A stretch of 64,000 bases of DNA. Source: Tenrec ecaudatus (lineage: Eukaryota; Chordata; Mammalia; Afrosoricida; Tenrecidae). The position numbers and the translations under genes were made by a program. The stretch spans positions 146,236,721 to 146,300,720 of the forward strand of contig NC_134530.1 of NCBI RefSeq assembly GCF_050624435.1, given 5' to 3'. Shown one piece after another: positions 1-9,668 of this stretch. Position 1 is the first letter of the stretch. Each line of letters begins with the position of its first letter. The notes beneath the pieces were generated by a model. The model saw only the letters and a list, made by a program, of their open reading frames with translations, made no database searches and was not told the origin of the DNA.

Positions 1-366
1 TAGTGAAGCAGGCCCAGATGGAATATCAAACTCAAGCAATGCAAGATGACAAGATCCGCCACCCTCAAGCTCAAGCGATGTACACACCAGCAGCATGGCG
101 AAGCAGGTCTCAAAGGAACCTCAGGCTCTAGCGACATGATCCATGGGTTGGCTTGACCCACAGGTAATGTAGCTCACAAGTTGAGGCAGAGAACTAGCAA
201 AAGCAGCTGCATGCTGGGCAATAACCAGAGAGCAAAAGAGAGAGGAATGAGCCTTGCCAAACAACTGATCTCTTTGGCCTCCAATCAAACTGCGACCTGG
301 TTAATCCCACATGTTCTTATTGGCCAGGTTGGCACAAAAACCTACCTATCACAACTGCTATCCTAA
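1..366. repeat. L1 3'UTR-like afrosoricid repeat, partial
   Basis: The stretch from about 180 to 366 matches, with many substitutions, the right-hand ends of the repeats at 8935-9456 and 47806-48372: a part rich in AGCAAAAGAGAGAG, then a CCCACATG(T)TT(C/A)TT segment and GGTTGGCACAA near the end. The window cuts the left side. The family resembles the antisense 3' region of mammalian L1 elements, but the assignment is by eye. Confidence 0.4.
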
Positions 367-544
367 AGGACACCATTGTGTTCAGTTCGAATCCACTCAG
401 CTGCTCCTTGTAAGAGAAGAGTGGGAAATCTGTTCGCTTAAAGATTATAGTCTGTGAAACTCCCAAGGGAAGCTCTACCCTGTTCTCTGTGTGGTCACAG
501 GTCAGACTCAACTTGACAGCACATAACAACAGCGACCAGGATTC

Positions 545-716
545 CTGTTGGTGTGGTAGGTTAAGAGTTGGGCTGCTGGCCATAAGGTCAGCAGTTCAAA
601 AACACCAGCCACACCACAGGAGAAAGAGGAGGCTTTGGAAACCCACAGATCCTACCTTGTCCATAGGATTGCGAGAATTGACTCAGCGGCAATGGGTTTG
701 GTTTGGGGTGTTAACA
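545..716 (+). repeat. Afrotherian tRNA-derived SINE
   Basis: It carries the family signature in order: GGGCTGCTGGCCATAAGGTC, CAGCAGTTCAAAAACACCAG, a GAGAAAGAGGAGGCTTTGG block and the tail ATTGACTCAGCGGCAATGGG. Part of the middle is missing. Confidence 0.8.
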
Positions 717-990
717 ACGAAAACAAGGTTGAGCGTAGCAGGCTTTCCTTTCTGACCAAATGCTAGAAGGAGATTTAGGGAGGCCCCTTGTCCTCTCCTA
801 GCTCCCCCTCTGCAGATTTCCATTTACAAGAGAATGAAGTACAAAAGAGTACAAAAGGGAACACCGGGAACAGGCGAGGCCTTTCCCAATTCCCTTTGAA
901 GGCCCAGCTTAGGAGACCACCCCATATTTAAGAGAGACTAGGAGGGGGGTACGTGGGCACCATTTAGAGAGCAGTAGAGAAAGAAGGAAG

Positions 991-1330
991 TCAATGGTGG
1001 CTCCGTGGTAGAATTCTCGCCTTCCATGCGGAATACCTTTGCTCAGTTCCCAGCCAGGGTACTTCATGTTCGGCCACCACTTATCTAGCAGTGGAGCCTT
1101 CCATGCTGCTAGGATGCTAAACAGGTTTCAATGAAGCTTCTAGACTCAGACAGACTTGAAAGAAAGACATAGTTTCCTTCGAAAATCAGCCAGTGAACAC
1201 CTGTGGATCACAACAGTTTAATCAGGAACTTGTCATGGGGATGACTCACATCTGGACAGTGTGGGCTTCAGTTGTGTATGAGGTCACCTTAAGCTCAGGG
1301 CCAACTTGATGGCAGTCACAATAACAATAA
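991..1330 (+). mobile_element. tRNA-Gly-headed retroposon with RTE-like tail
   Basis: The first 71 bases (991-1061) are recognisably derived from tRNA-Gly(GCC): GTGGTAGAATTCTCGCCT is almost unchanged, giving the D-arm and anticodon region, followed by a degraded T-arm ending in CCCAGCCAGG. A body of about 200 bases follows (AGACAGACTTGAAAGAAAG, then AAAATCAGCCAGTGAA), and the 3' end (CCAACTTGATGGCAGTCACA, then AATAACAATAA) resembles the RTE LINE tail. To my memory, afrotherian RTE elements carry a similar tRNA-Gly-like start, so this is either a SINE using that head or an internally deleted RTE. It is not a functional tRNA: the acceptor and T stems are broken. Confidence 0.65.
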
Positions 1331-1910
1331 GAGGTAAGGAATCTGAAAGACTAACCCTTACCCAGACACACTGAGCTAAATCTAAAGAAACTATTTCAAT
1401 CATTGAATCAGACTAAGATTTAAAACTCTGTGGAGCTAAAATTAACTTTACCACCCAGCAGGTTATGGCTCGTAGGGATGTCAGGTGATTTAGATAAAAA
1501 GAACCCTTTTGGTGTGCATGTATGAGGGAAGTGAGTCATTCTGCAATCCCAGCTCGCATATGAAACAGTAGGCAGGTGTGAGTTTCAGTGAAATCAGAAG
1601 TTGAGGCTGCTGCAATCTCACTTGGCCCCTCTCCCCAATGGCAGGCGATGGGGTCCCTGAAACCTTTCTTGAGGGCCCGTCTTTCCCCAGTGAGATCTTA
1701 TATGTCGATAACCTGTACCCTAATGCACTGTGTGGAAAACTGCTGCCTGTCTTGGGTAAGAGCTATGACGATGATGGGATCTTTTGTATCCAAAGGGTGG
1801 AATTTCAGCACTCTCGACACCCATGTTGTCCCGGACAGTGGCCTGGACAGCAGACAGAGGTGATCACAGATGAGAAAGACAATCTTAGTCTACAATCACC
1901 TTCAGTCCCA

Positions 1911-1957
1911 ACACACGCGCGCACGCGTGCACACACACACACACACACACACACACC
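1911..1957. repeat. Alternating purine-pyrimidine (CA/CG) microsatellite
   Basis: An uninterrupted alternating run: ACACACGCGCGCACGCGTGC followed by (AC)n. Such runs can adopt Z-DNA. Confidence 0.95.
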
Positions 1958-2040
1958 ATGTTGAAGAAGAACTGAAGAGAAAGGAAGGCCGACACTAAGA
2001 AGATATCTTAGCAAGTATCATGTATGTAGATTTCTCAAAA

Positions 2041-3000
2041 GGATCCCAGATGGTGTAGTGGATTACTCATAGAGCTCCTAATCAGGCCTGCGGTTTGAAA
2101 TGACTAACGGCTCTGGTACAGAAAGCTGAGGCTTTCGGCTCCCATCAAGATATACCGCCCCATTTGTCGTCCACTGGAGATCCCCTCACAGAGGGGCCTA
2201 GGGGAGGAGATGAGTCAGTCAGGGTGCGATGTAGCACCGATGAAGAATACAGCTTTCCTCCAGTTCCTAAATGCTTCCTTCCTCCAACTACCATGATCCG
2301 AATTCTACCTTGTAAGTATGGATAGAGCAGAGGATGTGCAGTGGTGCAGATAGGAGCTGGAAGCACTGGGAATCCAGGGCGGATGATACCTTTCAGGACC
2401 AGGGGTGTGAGGGGCGATGCTGGAAGGGTAGAGGGAGAGTGGGTTGGAAAGAGGGAACCGGTTACAAGGATCTACATGTGACCTCTTCCCTGGGGGACGG
2501 ACAACAAAAAAGGGGGTGAAGGGAGACACCGGACAGGGCAAGATAGGACAAAATAATAATCTATAAATTATCAAGGGCTAATGAGGGAGGGGGGAGCGGG
2601 GAGGGAGGGGAAAAAAGAGGACCTGATGCAAAGGGCTTAAGTGGAGAGCAAATGCTTTGAAAATGATGAGGGCAAAGAATGTACCGATGTTCTTTATACA
2701 ATTGATGTATGTATATGTATGGATTGTGATAAGAGTTGTATGAGCCCCTAATAAAATGTTTAAAATATAATAATTAAAATTAATTGGGATGCTGAGGCCC
2801 ACGTGGGAGCCAACCATCCTGGAAAATTCTCCACACCTGAACTAGTCTTTGTAAGAACAATAAAGTGATGTTTAAATTTTTTTTTAAATTAAAATTAAAA
2901 GGAAGATGTACCGCCACAGAAACCCACAGGGGGCAGTTTGACTCCATCCTATAGGGTTACTGTGAGTCAGAAGCAACTCGATGGTAGTGAGGTTTCATTT
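2041..3000 (+). repeat. SINE split by a LINE-like insertion
   Basis: The 5' half of an afrotherian SINE (2041-2146: GATGGTGTAGTGGATTACTC, then GGCTTTCGGCTCCCATCAAG) and the 3' half (2903-3000: CACAGAAACCCACAGGGGGC, TATAGGGTTACTGTGAGTCA, tail CGATGGTAGTGAGG) are separated by the long repeat at 2160-2902. Both halves keep the same orientation and together make one SINE. Confidence 0.8.
2160..2902 (+). mobile_element. Tenrec-type long retroposon copy with extra 3' segment
   Basis: Same family as 14255-15048 and, inverted, 46755-47660. Shared landmarks are the GACTGACTCA-like start region, the GGGGGACGGACAAC block, ATCTATAAATTATCAAGGGC, GGGAGGGGAAAAAAGAGG and the terminal GTATGAGCCCCTAATAAAAT. 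No reading frame of any length is shared, so I see only a non-coding (UTR-like) part. The copy is bounded by a 13-base direct repeat (2147-2159 AAGATATACCGCC; 2903-2915 AAGATGTACCGCC). After the family's own AATAAA (2750-2755) come about 100 unrelated bases, a second AATAAA (2859-2864) and an A-rich end. Class (LINE 3' region or non-autonomous retroposon) not settled. Confidence 0.7.
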
Positions 3001-3099
3001 ATTTGTTTAGATGGAAATGAAATGGAGATTGGAAAAAGAAGCATCTTATCCTGAAAGCACAGAAACCTTAGCCTTCAGAAACAGCAACAGGCAAGCTTC

Positions 3100-3335
3100 C
3101 ATGATGGCGAGCAGCAGAACATCTATTGATAGGGATCTAAGTTTGGAAATTCAAATCCCAGTGTTACCACTTCCTATCTGGGTGGCCTTCGACAAGGTAC
3201 TTGCCTCTCTGTTCCTGCACACGTCCATCTGTGAGCTAGAGGACATACCCCTGTCTCGTGATGGAGCTGGTGGGGGGTCAAACAGCATGCATTCAGCCTA
3301 AAGGCCTGGCACAAATTAAGCCCACAATACATTTG
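3100..3335 (+). repeat. MIR SINE
   Basis: Order of MIR landmarks: AATTCAAATCCCAGTGTTAC, CACTTCCTATCTGGGTGGCC, TTCGACAAGGTACTTGCCTC, TCTGTTCCTG. Strongly diverged, as expected for this ancient family. Confidence 0.65.
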
Positions 3336-3714
3336 ACTCTGAGTGTTTTCAAGACAAGAGTGAGAGTACTATGGTTTGGGATGTCCTTTTAGCTTAAGGC
3401 CACCCTACGTGTGTTGACAAATGATTAAGGGTAATAGCTAACTAAATCTTTCCATAAACAAATTGCAGTCTCTGCCTCCACAAGTTGATCACCCTTTGAC
3501 GAGGAGCTGTAGCCCACACCCTGGGGAAAAATGTGTTCACTCAGTCCATTAGATCCTGCAGCCAAACAAGGTTCCAAACAACTGATCTGGCATCCTGGCC
3601 CTTCCTGTCCTGAGAGATGTGCTGATAACCATGTGGAATAACAAGACAAGACCTAATGTGCTGTCCTTTAGGCTGAGTTCAGAGCAACCCTACGTTCTTT
3701 CGAGAGGGGCCCCT
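3336..3714. other. No recognisable feature
   Basis: Ordinary single-copy-looking sequence. No coding exon or clear repeat seen. Confidence 0.5.
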
Positions 3715-3915
3715 CCCCGTAAGAAAACGGAAGAGCGTGGACTTTGAAGCCAGGTAACCTTGGGCTTTAAATGTTGACTGGGGTGAGGGGGGCAGCGCAG
3801 AGAGGTAGGTGTCCTGTAAAATGGGCATAATAATACCCACGTCCCAGCGCCTGGTGAAGATGAAATCAACTTATTACACAAAGCGACTGCCACTGCGCTG
3901 ATAGTCAATGAATAT
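3715..3915 (+). repeat. MIR SINE
   Basis: Contains GGACTTTGAAGCCAGGTAAC, AAAATGGGCATAATAATACC and GGTGAAGATGAAATC in MIR order. Confidence 0.6.
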
Positions 3916-4439
3916 CAGTTCTCTTCCCCTCTGTTCTGCTAAGCCAGGTGCTCTGGGTTGGACGACTCCATAGAGAGGGGGTATTCATCAAATTCTGTGT
4001 TGGCTCAATTCCCTCTCTCTTTTCTGAGGCCAGAGATCTTGAAGAAACTGGGAGAAAGTACGGGCCCATTAGTCAAATTATTTCTATCTAGGAGAAATGA
4101 TCCATCCCTCTCTCTGGTACATTAAAATCATGATCAAACCCAGCGGATACTGGATGATTTAACTGCTTTAAGACCATCTCCATCCACCAAGAAATATGTG
4201 TCTTGCATTCTCTCAGTTGAAGGTGCAAACAAATAAGACCTCAAGAAAATCTACGCCTGATATGGCCCCTTTCCAAAGCCCAAAGGATGTAAGCAACTCC
4301 CACAGGTGCAGGGCAGCGGAGGAGACATGTGATCAGGCTGGACCTCAGTATTATGGTGCTGGGTGATCAACAAAGGGACAGTGTAAGTCCTGCCAGCTCC
4401 TTTTTATTGTTATGGGAACAAAGCAGAGTCTTCAGTTAA
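3916..4439. other. No recognisable feature
   Basis: No gene or clear repeat. Base composition is unremarkable. Confidence 0.5.
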
Positions 4440-4645
4440 GCACATTCATTAAAGAGCCTTCTCCTTCTCCTCCTCTTCAGTTCCATACAAGCCCCCCAAC
4501 CACCTGATTCCTTGAAGCCTCGCCTGACTTCCCCACCCAGGCCATTCTTCAACTGCCAGAGCACACTCCTGAGATGAACCACAGGCCCAGGAGCTGCCAC
4601 CTCTCTGTGGGAGTCTTAGCTGCTGACACACTCAAGTGCTGACAC
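4440..4645 (+). repeat. L2-like fossil fragment
   Basis: The run CCTTGAAGCCTCGCCTGACT, CCCACCCAGGCCATTC and GAGCTGCCACCTC resembles the end region of the L2 reading frame. Weak, by eye. Confidence 0.35.
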
Positions 4646-4734
4646 TGGGAGTACCAGGGCAGAATCAAAAAACCACTTCCCAGAGATGACAGGAGTGCTT
4701 GAGGTTTGGTTTCTGGGACACCACTGATTGGCCC

Positions 4735-4930
4735 AGAAGCTTGAAGCCAATGTCACACCTCCTTCCGCCCATGCCTCAGTTTCTCAACCTGTGAGAAGGG
4801 TAACAACAATAAAAGAAAATTGCTACTTACTGCCCAGTCTGTCATCCCTATAAATTTGAATGACTTGCCCAACTTCAGAATGCTGTGAGCATTAATTACT
4901 ATTTATCAAGATGAAAGCTGCCCAAATTAG
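4735..4930 (+). repeat. MIR-like fragment
   Basis: CCATGCCTCAGTTTCTCAAC followed by CTGTGAGAAGGGTAACAACA is the conserved MIR core in plus orientation. Confidence 0.5.
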
Positions 4931-5335
4931 GCAGAGCTGAAGCAGTCAGCTGCGGTGTAAGGGGGAGTGAATAAATTAACGTCCCTGTGGACTCTAAAGT
5001 GAACTTTCGTTTTTTGTCAAGAGAGAAAAATCTTACGTAGCAATTATTTTATTTTTTCCTTTACCAAATCAGGTTGCCCTCTCCCCTTCCAAGTGTGAGG
5101 CATGGACAGCATGTTGGAATCTAAAGCCCATTCTTCTCACTCAACATGCTCAGGATTGACATTTTATAAATTGGTGATTATATTTGAGAGTCTTTTTATA
5201 CCGTGCAACAATGTGAACATTTTCTCTCTCTCGTTCTCCTTTATAACAAAATAAAGTTAGCAGATGGGAAAGACCTTGATCTCAGAGTGCATATCTCCCT
5301 TTTGTTCCAATATCTCTTCCACGTTAAAAATATTT
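4931..5335. other. No recognisable feature
   Basis: AT-rich sequence with no gene or family match that I can support. Confidence 0.5.
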
Positions 5336-5655
5336 TCTTTTTTTAGGTTCAGGTTTTTCTCTGTTGTATTCTGTCATTGTTGGGTTGATTTTTGTTGCTG
5401 TTGGTTGTTTTTTGTATGTTTTTCTACATATGAAATCCAAGCGCGGTGACTCTAGAGAGACAGTAAGTAACTGGGTGCACGGTTTCCTCGGAGTGTGGCC
5501 GGGAAATGAAGAGCTAACAACAATGAGCACAAGGCGGAAGAAATGTCCCAAAATGGATTGTGGTGATGACTACAGAGCCCTTTGTCATACGACCCGACTA
5601 TTGAAATGCATGCTATGATACGATATGAATTATAAGTCAATAAAATTGTTTCCCA
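5336..5655 (+). repeat. Possible unclassified retroposon 3' end
   Basis: A T/G-rich start, then a moderately GC-rich body and the end TAAGTCAATAAAATTGTTTC, which includes a polyadenylation-type AATAAA near 5640. This organisation resembles a retroposed transcript end, but I see no second copy in the window and no target duplication. Confidence 0.25.
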
Positions 5656-8040
5656 AGAGAGAGAAGGGAGGGAGAGACAAGACCTTCTGAGATCCCGGTA
5701 AGCATTCCCTGGAAAGGTGTCTGCTCCAGCTGTTTTCAGACTCATCGCAGAAATGTAGACGTTGATTTGCTTCGGGGCCACCCACTCACTCTTTGCCTCT
5801 TGGCTCAAGGCATAAGAGCGCCAAAGGCAAGGCTGCAGCGCTCACTTGCACTCTGCTTTCGCTGAGCTCAGCTGCAAGAGAGGCGAAGCTGCCCGAGGGT
5901 CTGCCTGGGCTCCTCTGGACGCCAAGAGCCGCCTGAGCAGGAGGAAGTGGGTGCGCGGGGAGAGGCCCTGCGCTGGGCTGCGGTGGGGCCTCGCAGGCAA
6001 AGTCAGCACCTAGAGGTTGGGGAAGGCAGCCAATGAGCACGTGCCAAGCACCCGTCCAAGTTACCGCCTCCCTATCTGTCTACATCAGGAGGGCTGACAA
6101 GCCGGGTTCTGCGTGCTCTGTCATTCCTACCTGCTCTCAGGGACACAAGGAATCCTTTGAAGCAGGGTGATCGCTTGTGATGCGCCCAAACAACCTGCCG
6201 CGGCCTCATCTTCTCAGCACGCCTCGCTCACTGCCATGCCCCAGTCCAAATTCTCCTCCCTGTTTCCTGCAGGTTTTACCGGAAATGAATTCCTGGCAAA
6301 AGTTCATCAAGAAGATAAAGCAATTACAGATACAGATGCATCTCACATCAGACCCCCGAAGTATAAATTTCCCTGGATCCAGGTTGACCAGATCCCAACT
6401 CCTGCTCTTCAAATCAAAAGGCGAAGAGTGGGCAGTTACCATTGCTGACATAAAGAAATGTCTGAGCCGCCATGACTGACACTTTACTTTCCGAAACCTG
6501 TTTACAAGGCTACTGTTTTTATCTACTTCCCGCTTGGCATTTTCCTGCACCACCTTCTTTGGGAAACTCCCAGAGGCTGGTCCACCCTGCCCTATAGAGT
6601 TGGCATGGCCTCCATGGCTGTGAGTTTGGGTATTTGGGTTTCTTGGGAGCTCCTCATGGACAACCACCCCACAAAATGGCTAGATAGCAAACCTTTTTCC
6701 TTATGCTTGGATCTTCAAAACCATTACTTCAGTCAGAGCGTCACGGTCCCTCCATCGAACTGACCAGCAAGGAGCCTTGAAGCACTGATGGTCAGACAGA
6801 ACCTCAGACTGATGGCTGACATGGTTTCTTGCCTGACAATGATCAGCACCCCCTGGCCTAGAACACTGCCCACGGCGCAGGAGTCCCCTGCGCAGTCCTT
6901 GCAGCTAGTAGGGAGCAGCCATCCAAAGTCAGCCTATTCTGTGAGGCCTCTTACACAAAGGATGCTGATGGTCACATGGTAGGTGGTTCGCCAATCATTT
7001 GGGCAAGATAAAAATCCACAAGGGCCAATTTACCCCAGTGACTGCCAATTGCCAAAGGAAAATCAGACACCTGTCTGTATGTTTACTGGGGGAAACAAAC
7101 AAACAAACAAGCCACGAAACTCTTACAGAGGACAGGGACAAAGTCTTGGAGCCTCCAGGGCCTAATGGTTGCTAAAAAAAAAAAAAAAAAAAAAAGGAAA
7201 TCATTGAGGTCATCAGACTCCCCTGAGGAGTAAAGCATATGTTTTGGAAACTTTAGTTTAGCATCCCCCCCAGAGGATTATGGACCAAGCGAGTCACCAG
7301 TTTTACAATGGAAGCTATGGGCAGGGAAGCAATGGCTTCGGTGAGTCGGTCACTGATGTTTTGTTGACGACGTTTCTCTCTAGAAATTGAGACTTGGAGA
7401 GGGACGCAAGGAGGTTTTCCACGTGGTCATCAAAATGACCAGAAACTCGTACGCTGCCACAGACCAGACTCTTGGCGTAAGAGGAAAGGAAACTGAACAA
7501 GGAGGATTGAGCTGTGTGTTTCTGAGGTCATGTCAGCAGTCTCGAAGGCCTCGGCGGTTCCTGACTCTGAAGACAACTTGTTTAAGCAGAGCAGCTGGGG
7601 GCAGCAGGGCTTCTCATACAAGACCATCAGCTGCTGAGGGAAAAGCAAAATAATCCCCATTAAATTTCCATTATCTTAGAAATTAGAAACCCTAATGAGA
7701 GGCTTCCGGAGTGAGCTGAGCATCGGGAGGGCACTTCTGATGGACGCTGTGCCCTGTGAGGATGGTGCTGTTGTCACCGTGGGCAAGCTGTGGCCTACAC
7801 ACCTCAGAGCAGCCTCCTGGAAGCAGCCAAGGAATACTGGGCACCCAAGGACTAGGCTGCCATGATGAAGATAGAAGATGCAGCCCAGAAGCCAGGCGGG
7901 CACCCCAACAGGGCAGTTTTCTTTAACTTTGCATTTTGTTCCTTGCTCCTCAGAAACTCTCTCTAAGTAGTCTTAACTTTGATTGAACATCATAGATGCT
8001 TTGAAAGGCAGGCAATAGATTAAGTGTCCCCTGAGGATCC
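5656..8040. other. Unique-looking region with a GC-rich patch; no gene supported
   Basis: 5780-6010 is GC-rich (CGGTGGGGCCTCGC, CGCCTGAGCAGGAGG) but has no TATA, splice donor or open frame that would make it a promoter. Around 6253-6480 a pyrimidine-rich CTCCCTGTTTCCTGCAG sits before a 60-odd-residue open frame; I do not recognise the peptide. A 22-base poly-A run lies at 7174-7195. The rest shows no family match. Confidence 0.4.
7174..7195. repeat. Poly-A tract
   Basis: Twenty-two consecutive A after CCTAATGGTTGCT. It could be the tail of an unidentified retroposed copy, but no clear body precedes it. Confidence 0.9.
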
Positions 8041-8044
8041 TTGC

Positions 8045-8205
8045 AGGAGTCCTTGTAGCGCAGTGGTTATGCCTTTGGGCTGCTAACTGCAAGATCAACA
8101 GTTTGAAACCACCAGCGGCTCCTGTGAAGGAAACTCGTGGGATCTGTTCTTCCCTAGGGTGGCTATGTGTCAGAATTGACTCACCAGCAGTGAGGTTAGG
8201 TTTTT
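8045..8205 (+). repeat. Afrotherian tRNA-derived SINE
   Basis: Near-complete: GGAGTCCTTGTAGCGCAGTG, GGGCTGCTAACTGCAAGATC, GAAACCACCAGCGGCTCC and tail TGACTCACCAGCAGTGAGG, then T-rich sequence. Confidence 0.85.
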
Positions 8206-8212
8206 TTGCTTT

Positions 8213-8296
8213 TCGCTAACCAAAAGGTTGGTAGTTTGAACCTACGTAAAGGCACCACAGAAAATGAGCCTGGCTATCTGCTTCCATGAAGACTGT
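8213..8296 (+). repeat. SINE fragment
   Basis: The middle of the SINE family (CTAACCAAAAGGTTGGTAGT, then CTGGCTATCTGCTTCCATGA) follows directly after the preceding SINE, then a GTTGTTGTTAGGTGCTG stretch like the reverse of an RTE tail. Confidence 0.55.
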
Positions 8297-8305
8297 TGTT
8301 GTTAG

Positions 8306-8816
8306 GTGCTGTGTTAGTCCGGGTAGACTAGAGAAACAAATCTATAGACACTCATGCGTGTATAAGAAAGACCTTTCTATAAAAGAGCAATTGTATATTG
8401 AGAAAACATCTCAGCCCGGTCCAGATCAAGCCCATAAGTCCAATATTAGCCCGTATGTCTGATACCAGTCTATGAGTTCCTCTTCAGACTCACACAACAC
8501 ACGCAATGACGCTGAGTGCAAGAAGACCACAGGCCAGTGGGTGGGAAGTCTTGTGGATCCAGTGGCAGTGGAAGCATCTCAGCACTGGCAATGGTCTCTG
8601 CATGGGTTCTCCGACTGCAAGGCCGTGGCTGCATCAGGTGGCTTGTCAATAGGAATGTCTTAAAGGAAGAGTCTGGCCTTCCCTTGAGCTATTTATCTCC
8701 ATCATACTTCCAAATAAGGTCATCAAGCTGCGTACTGATCGACAGGCTAAAACTCCACTCCTTCACTCTTAATATTCTCAAATTGACACCAGATTATGTA
8801 ACTACCATGGGTGACT
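8306..8816. repeat. L1 3'UTR-like afrosoricid repeat
   Basis: Starts GTGTTAGTCCGGGTAGACTA and ends CACCAGATTATGTAACTACC. The copy at 21813-22502 is collinear over its whole length, including GAGAAAACATC(T/C)CAGCCC and TTGACACCAGATTATG. The starting motif is like the antisense L1 3' end (GTTAGTC..GTTCTC..AGAGAAACA). Class assignment tentative. Confidence 0.6.
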
Positions 8817-8934
8817 AGCAAATTTCGTCTCACAGGAGCTTCATGGGACAGAACAGAACTGCTCCATCTGGCTTTCCAGGCTGTAATTTTTATAGGTACA
8901 GATAGCTGGATCTTTTTCCAGTGGAATCCTGGGT

Positions 8935-9456
8935 GTGATAGTCTGGGTACTTTAGAGAAACAAATCCACCGAAACTCATATGTATAAGAGAGAGTTTTAT
9001 ATAAAGGGGAAATGCACATCAAGAAAACATCCCAACCCATGCCGCCCAAGTCCACAAGTCCAACATTAACCCATTTGTCCGACACCAATCCACAAAGTCC
9101 TCCTCCATCTCACAGAACACATGCAATGATGCCAACTGCAGGAGGAAAGCCAAATCAGTGAACATGTAAGCATCTCAGCACTGGCAGGGGTCTCCACACG
9201 GCTGCTCCAGCACCCAGGGCTGCATTGGGGTAGGTCCATGCAGCTTCTCCTTGGGGATGCCTTGCAGGAAGTGAGCCTTCCCAGCTGAAGCAGAGAACTG
9301 GCTAATGCAGCTGCACTCTGGTCCGACCATCACAAAGCAAGAGACCCGAGAACTAGAAAGGCGAAGTTCACCGAGCCATTTATCCCTCTCTGCCCTTCAA
9401 CTAACCTCACATGTGTTTATCAACCAGGTTGGCACAATAAACTAACTACCCCACTG
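8935..9456. repeat. L1 3'UTR-like afrosoricid repeat, second subtype
   Basis: Begins like the previous copy (GATAGTCTGGGTACTTTAGA, GAAACAAATCCACC) and shares the AAGAAAACATCCCAACCC region, but the right half differs, ending with CCTCACATGTGTTTATCAAC and GGTTGGCACAATAAACTA. The same right half is at 1-366 and 47806-48372, so at least two subtypes exist here. Confidence 0.6.
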
Positions 9457-9461
9457 CGTTA

Positions 9462-9668
9462 GCCAAAACCCCAACTCAAAGTCATGAAGTTGATTCTGAT
9501 GCATAGGGACCCTTCTCAATAGAGCAGGGTAGATCTGGCTCTGATGCTTTCCAAGACTGTAACTCTTTACAGGAGTAGAAAGCCTTGGAGCAGCTGGTGG
9601 TTTCAAACAGCTGACCTTGGGGTTAGTAGCCTCATCTATAAGCCCTGCACTACCCAGTTGGTTGCTGA
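9462..9668 (-). repeat. Afrotherian tRNA-derived SINE
   Basis: Reverse complement of the family: GAAGTTGATTCTGATGCATA, TTTACAGGAGTAGAAAGCC, GGTTTCAAACAGCTGACC. Confidence 0.75.

Noticed and set aside
991-1061. tRNA-Gly gene
   Set aside because: Acceptor and T stems are not paired and a retroposon body follows directly. It is a tRNA-derived head.
5780-6010. Second CpG-island promoter
   Set aside because: GC-rich but few CpG, no GC-box cluster, no donor site.
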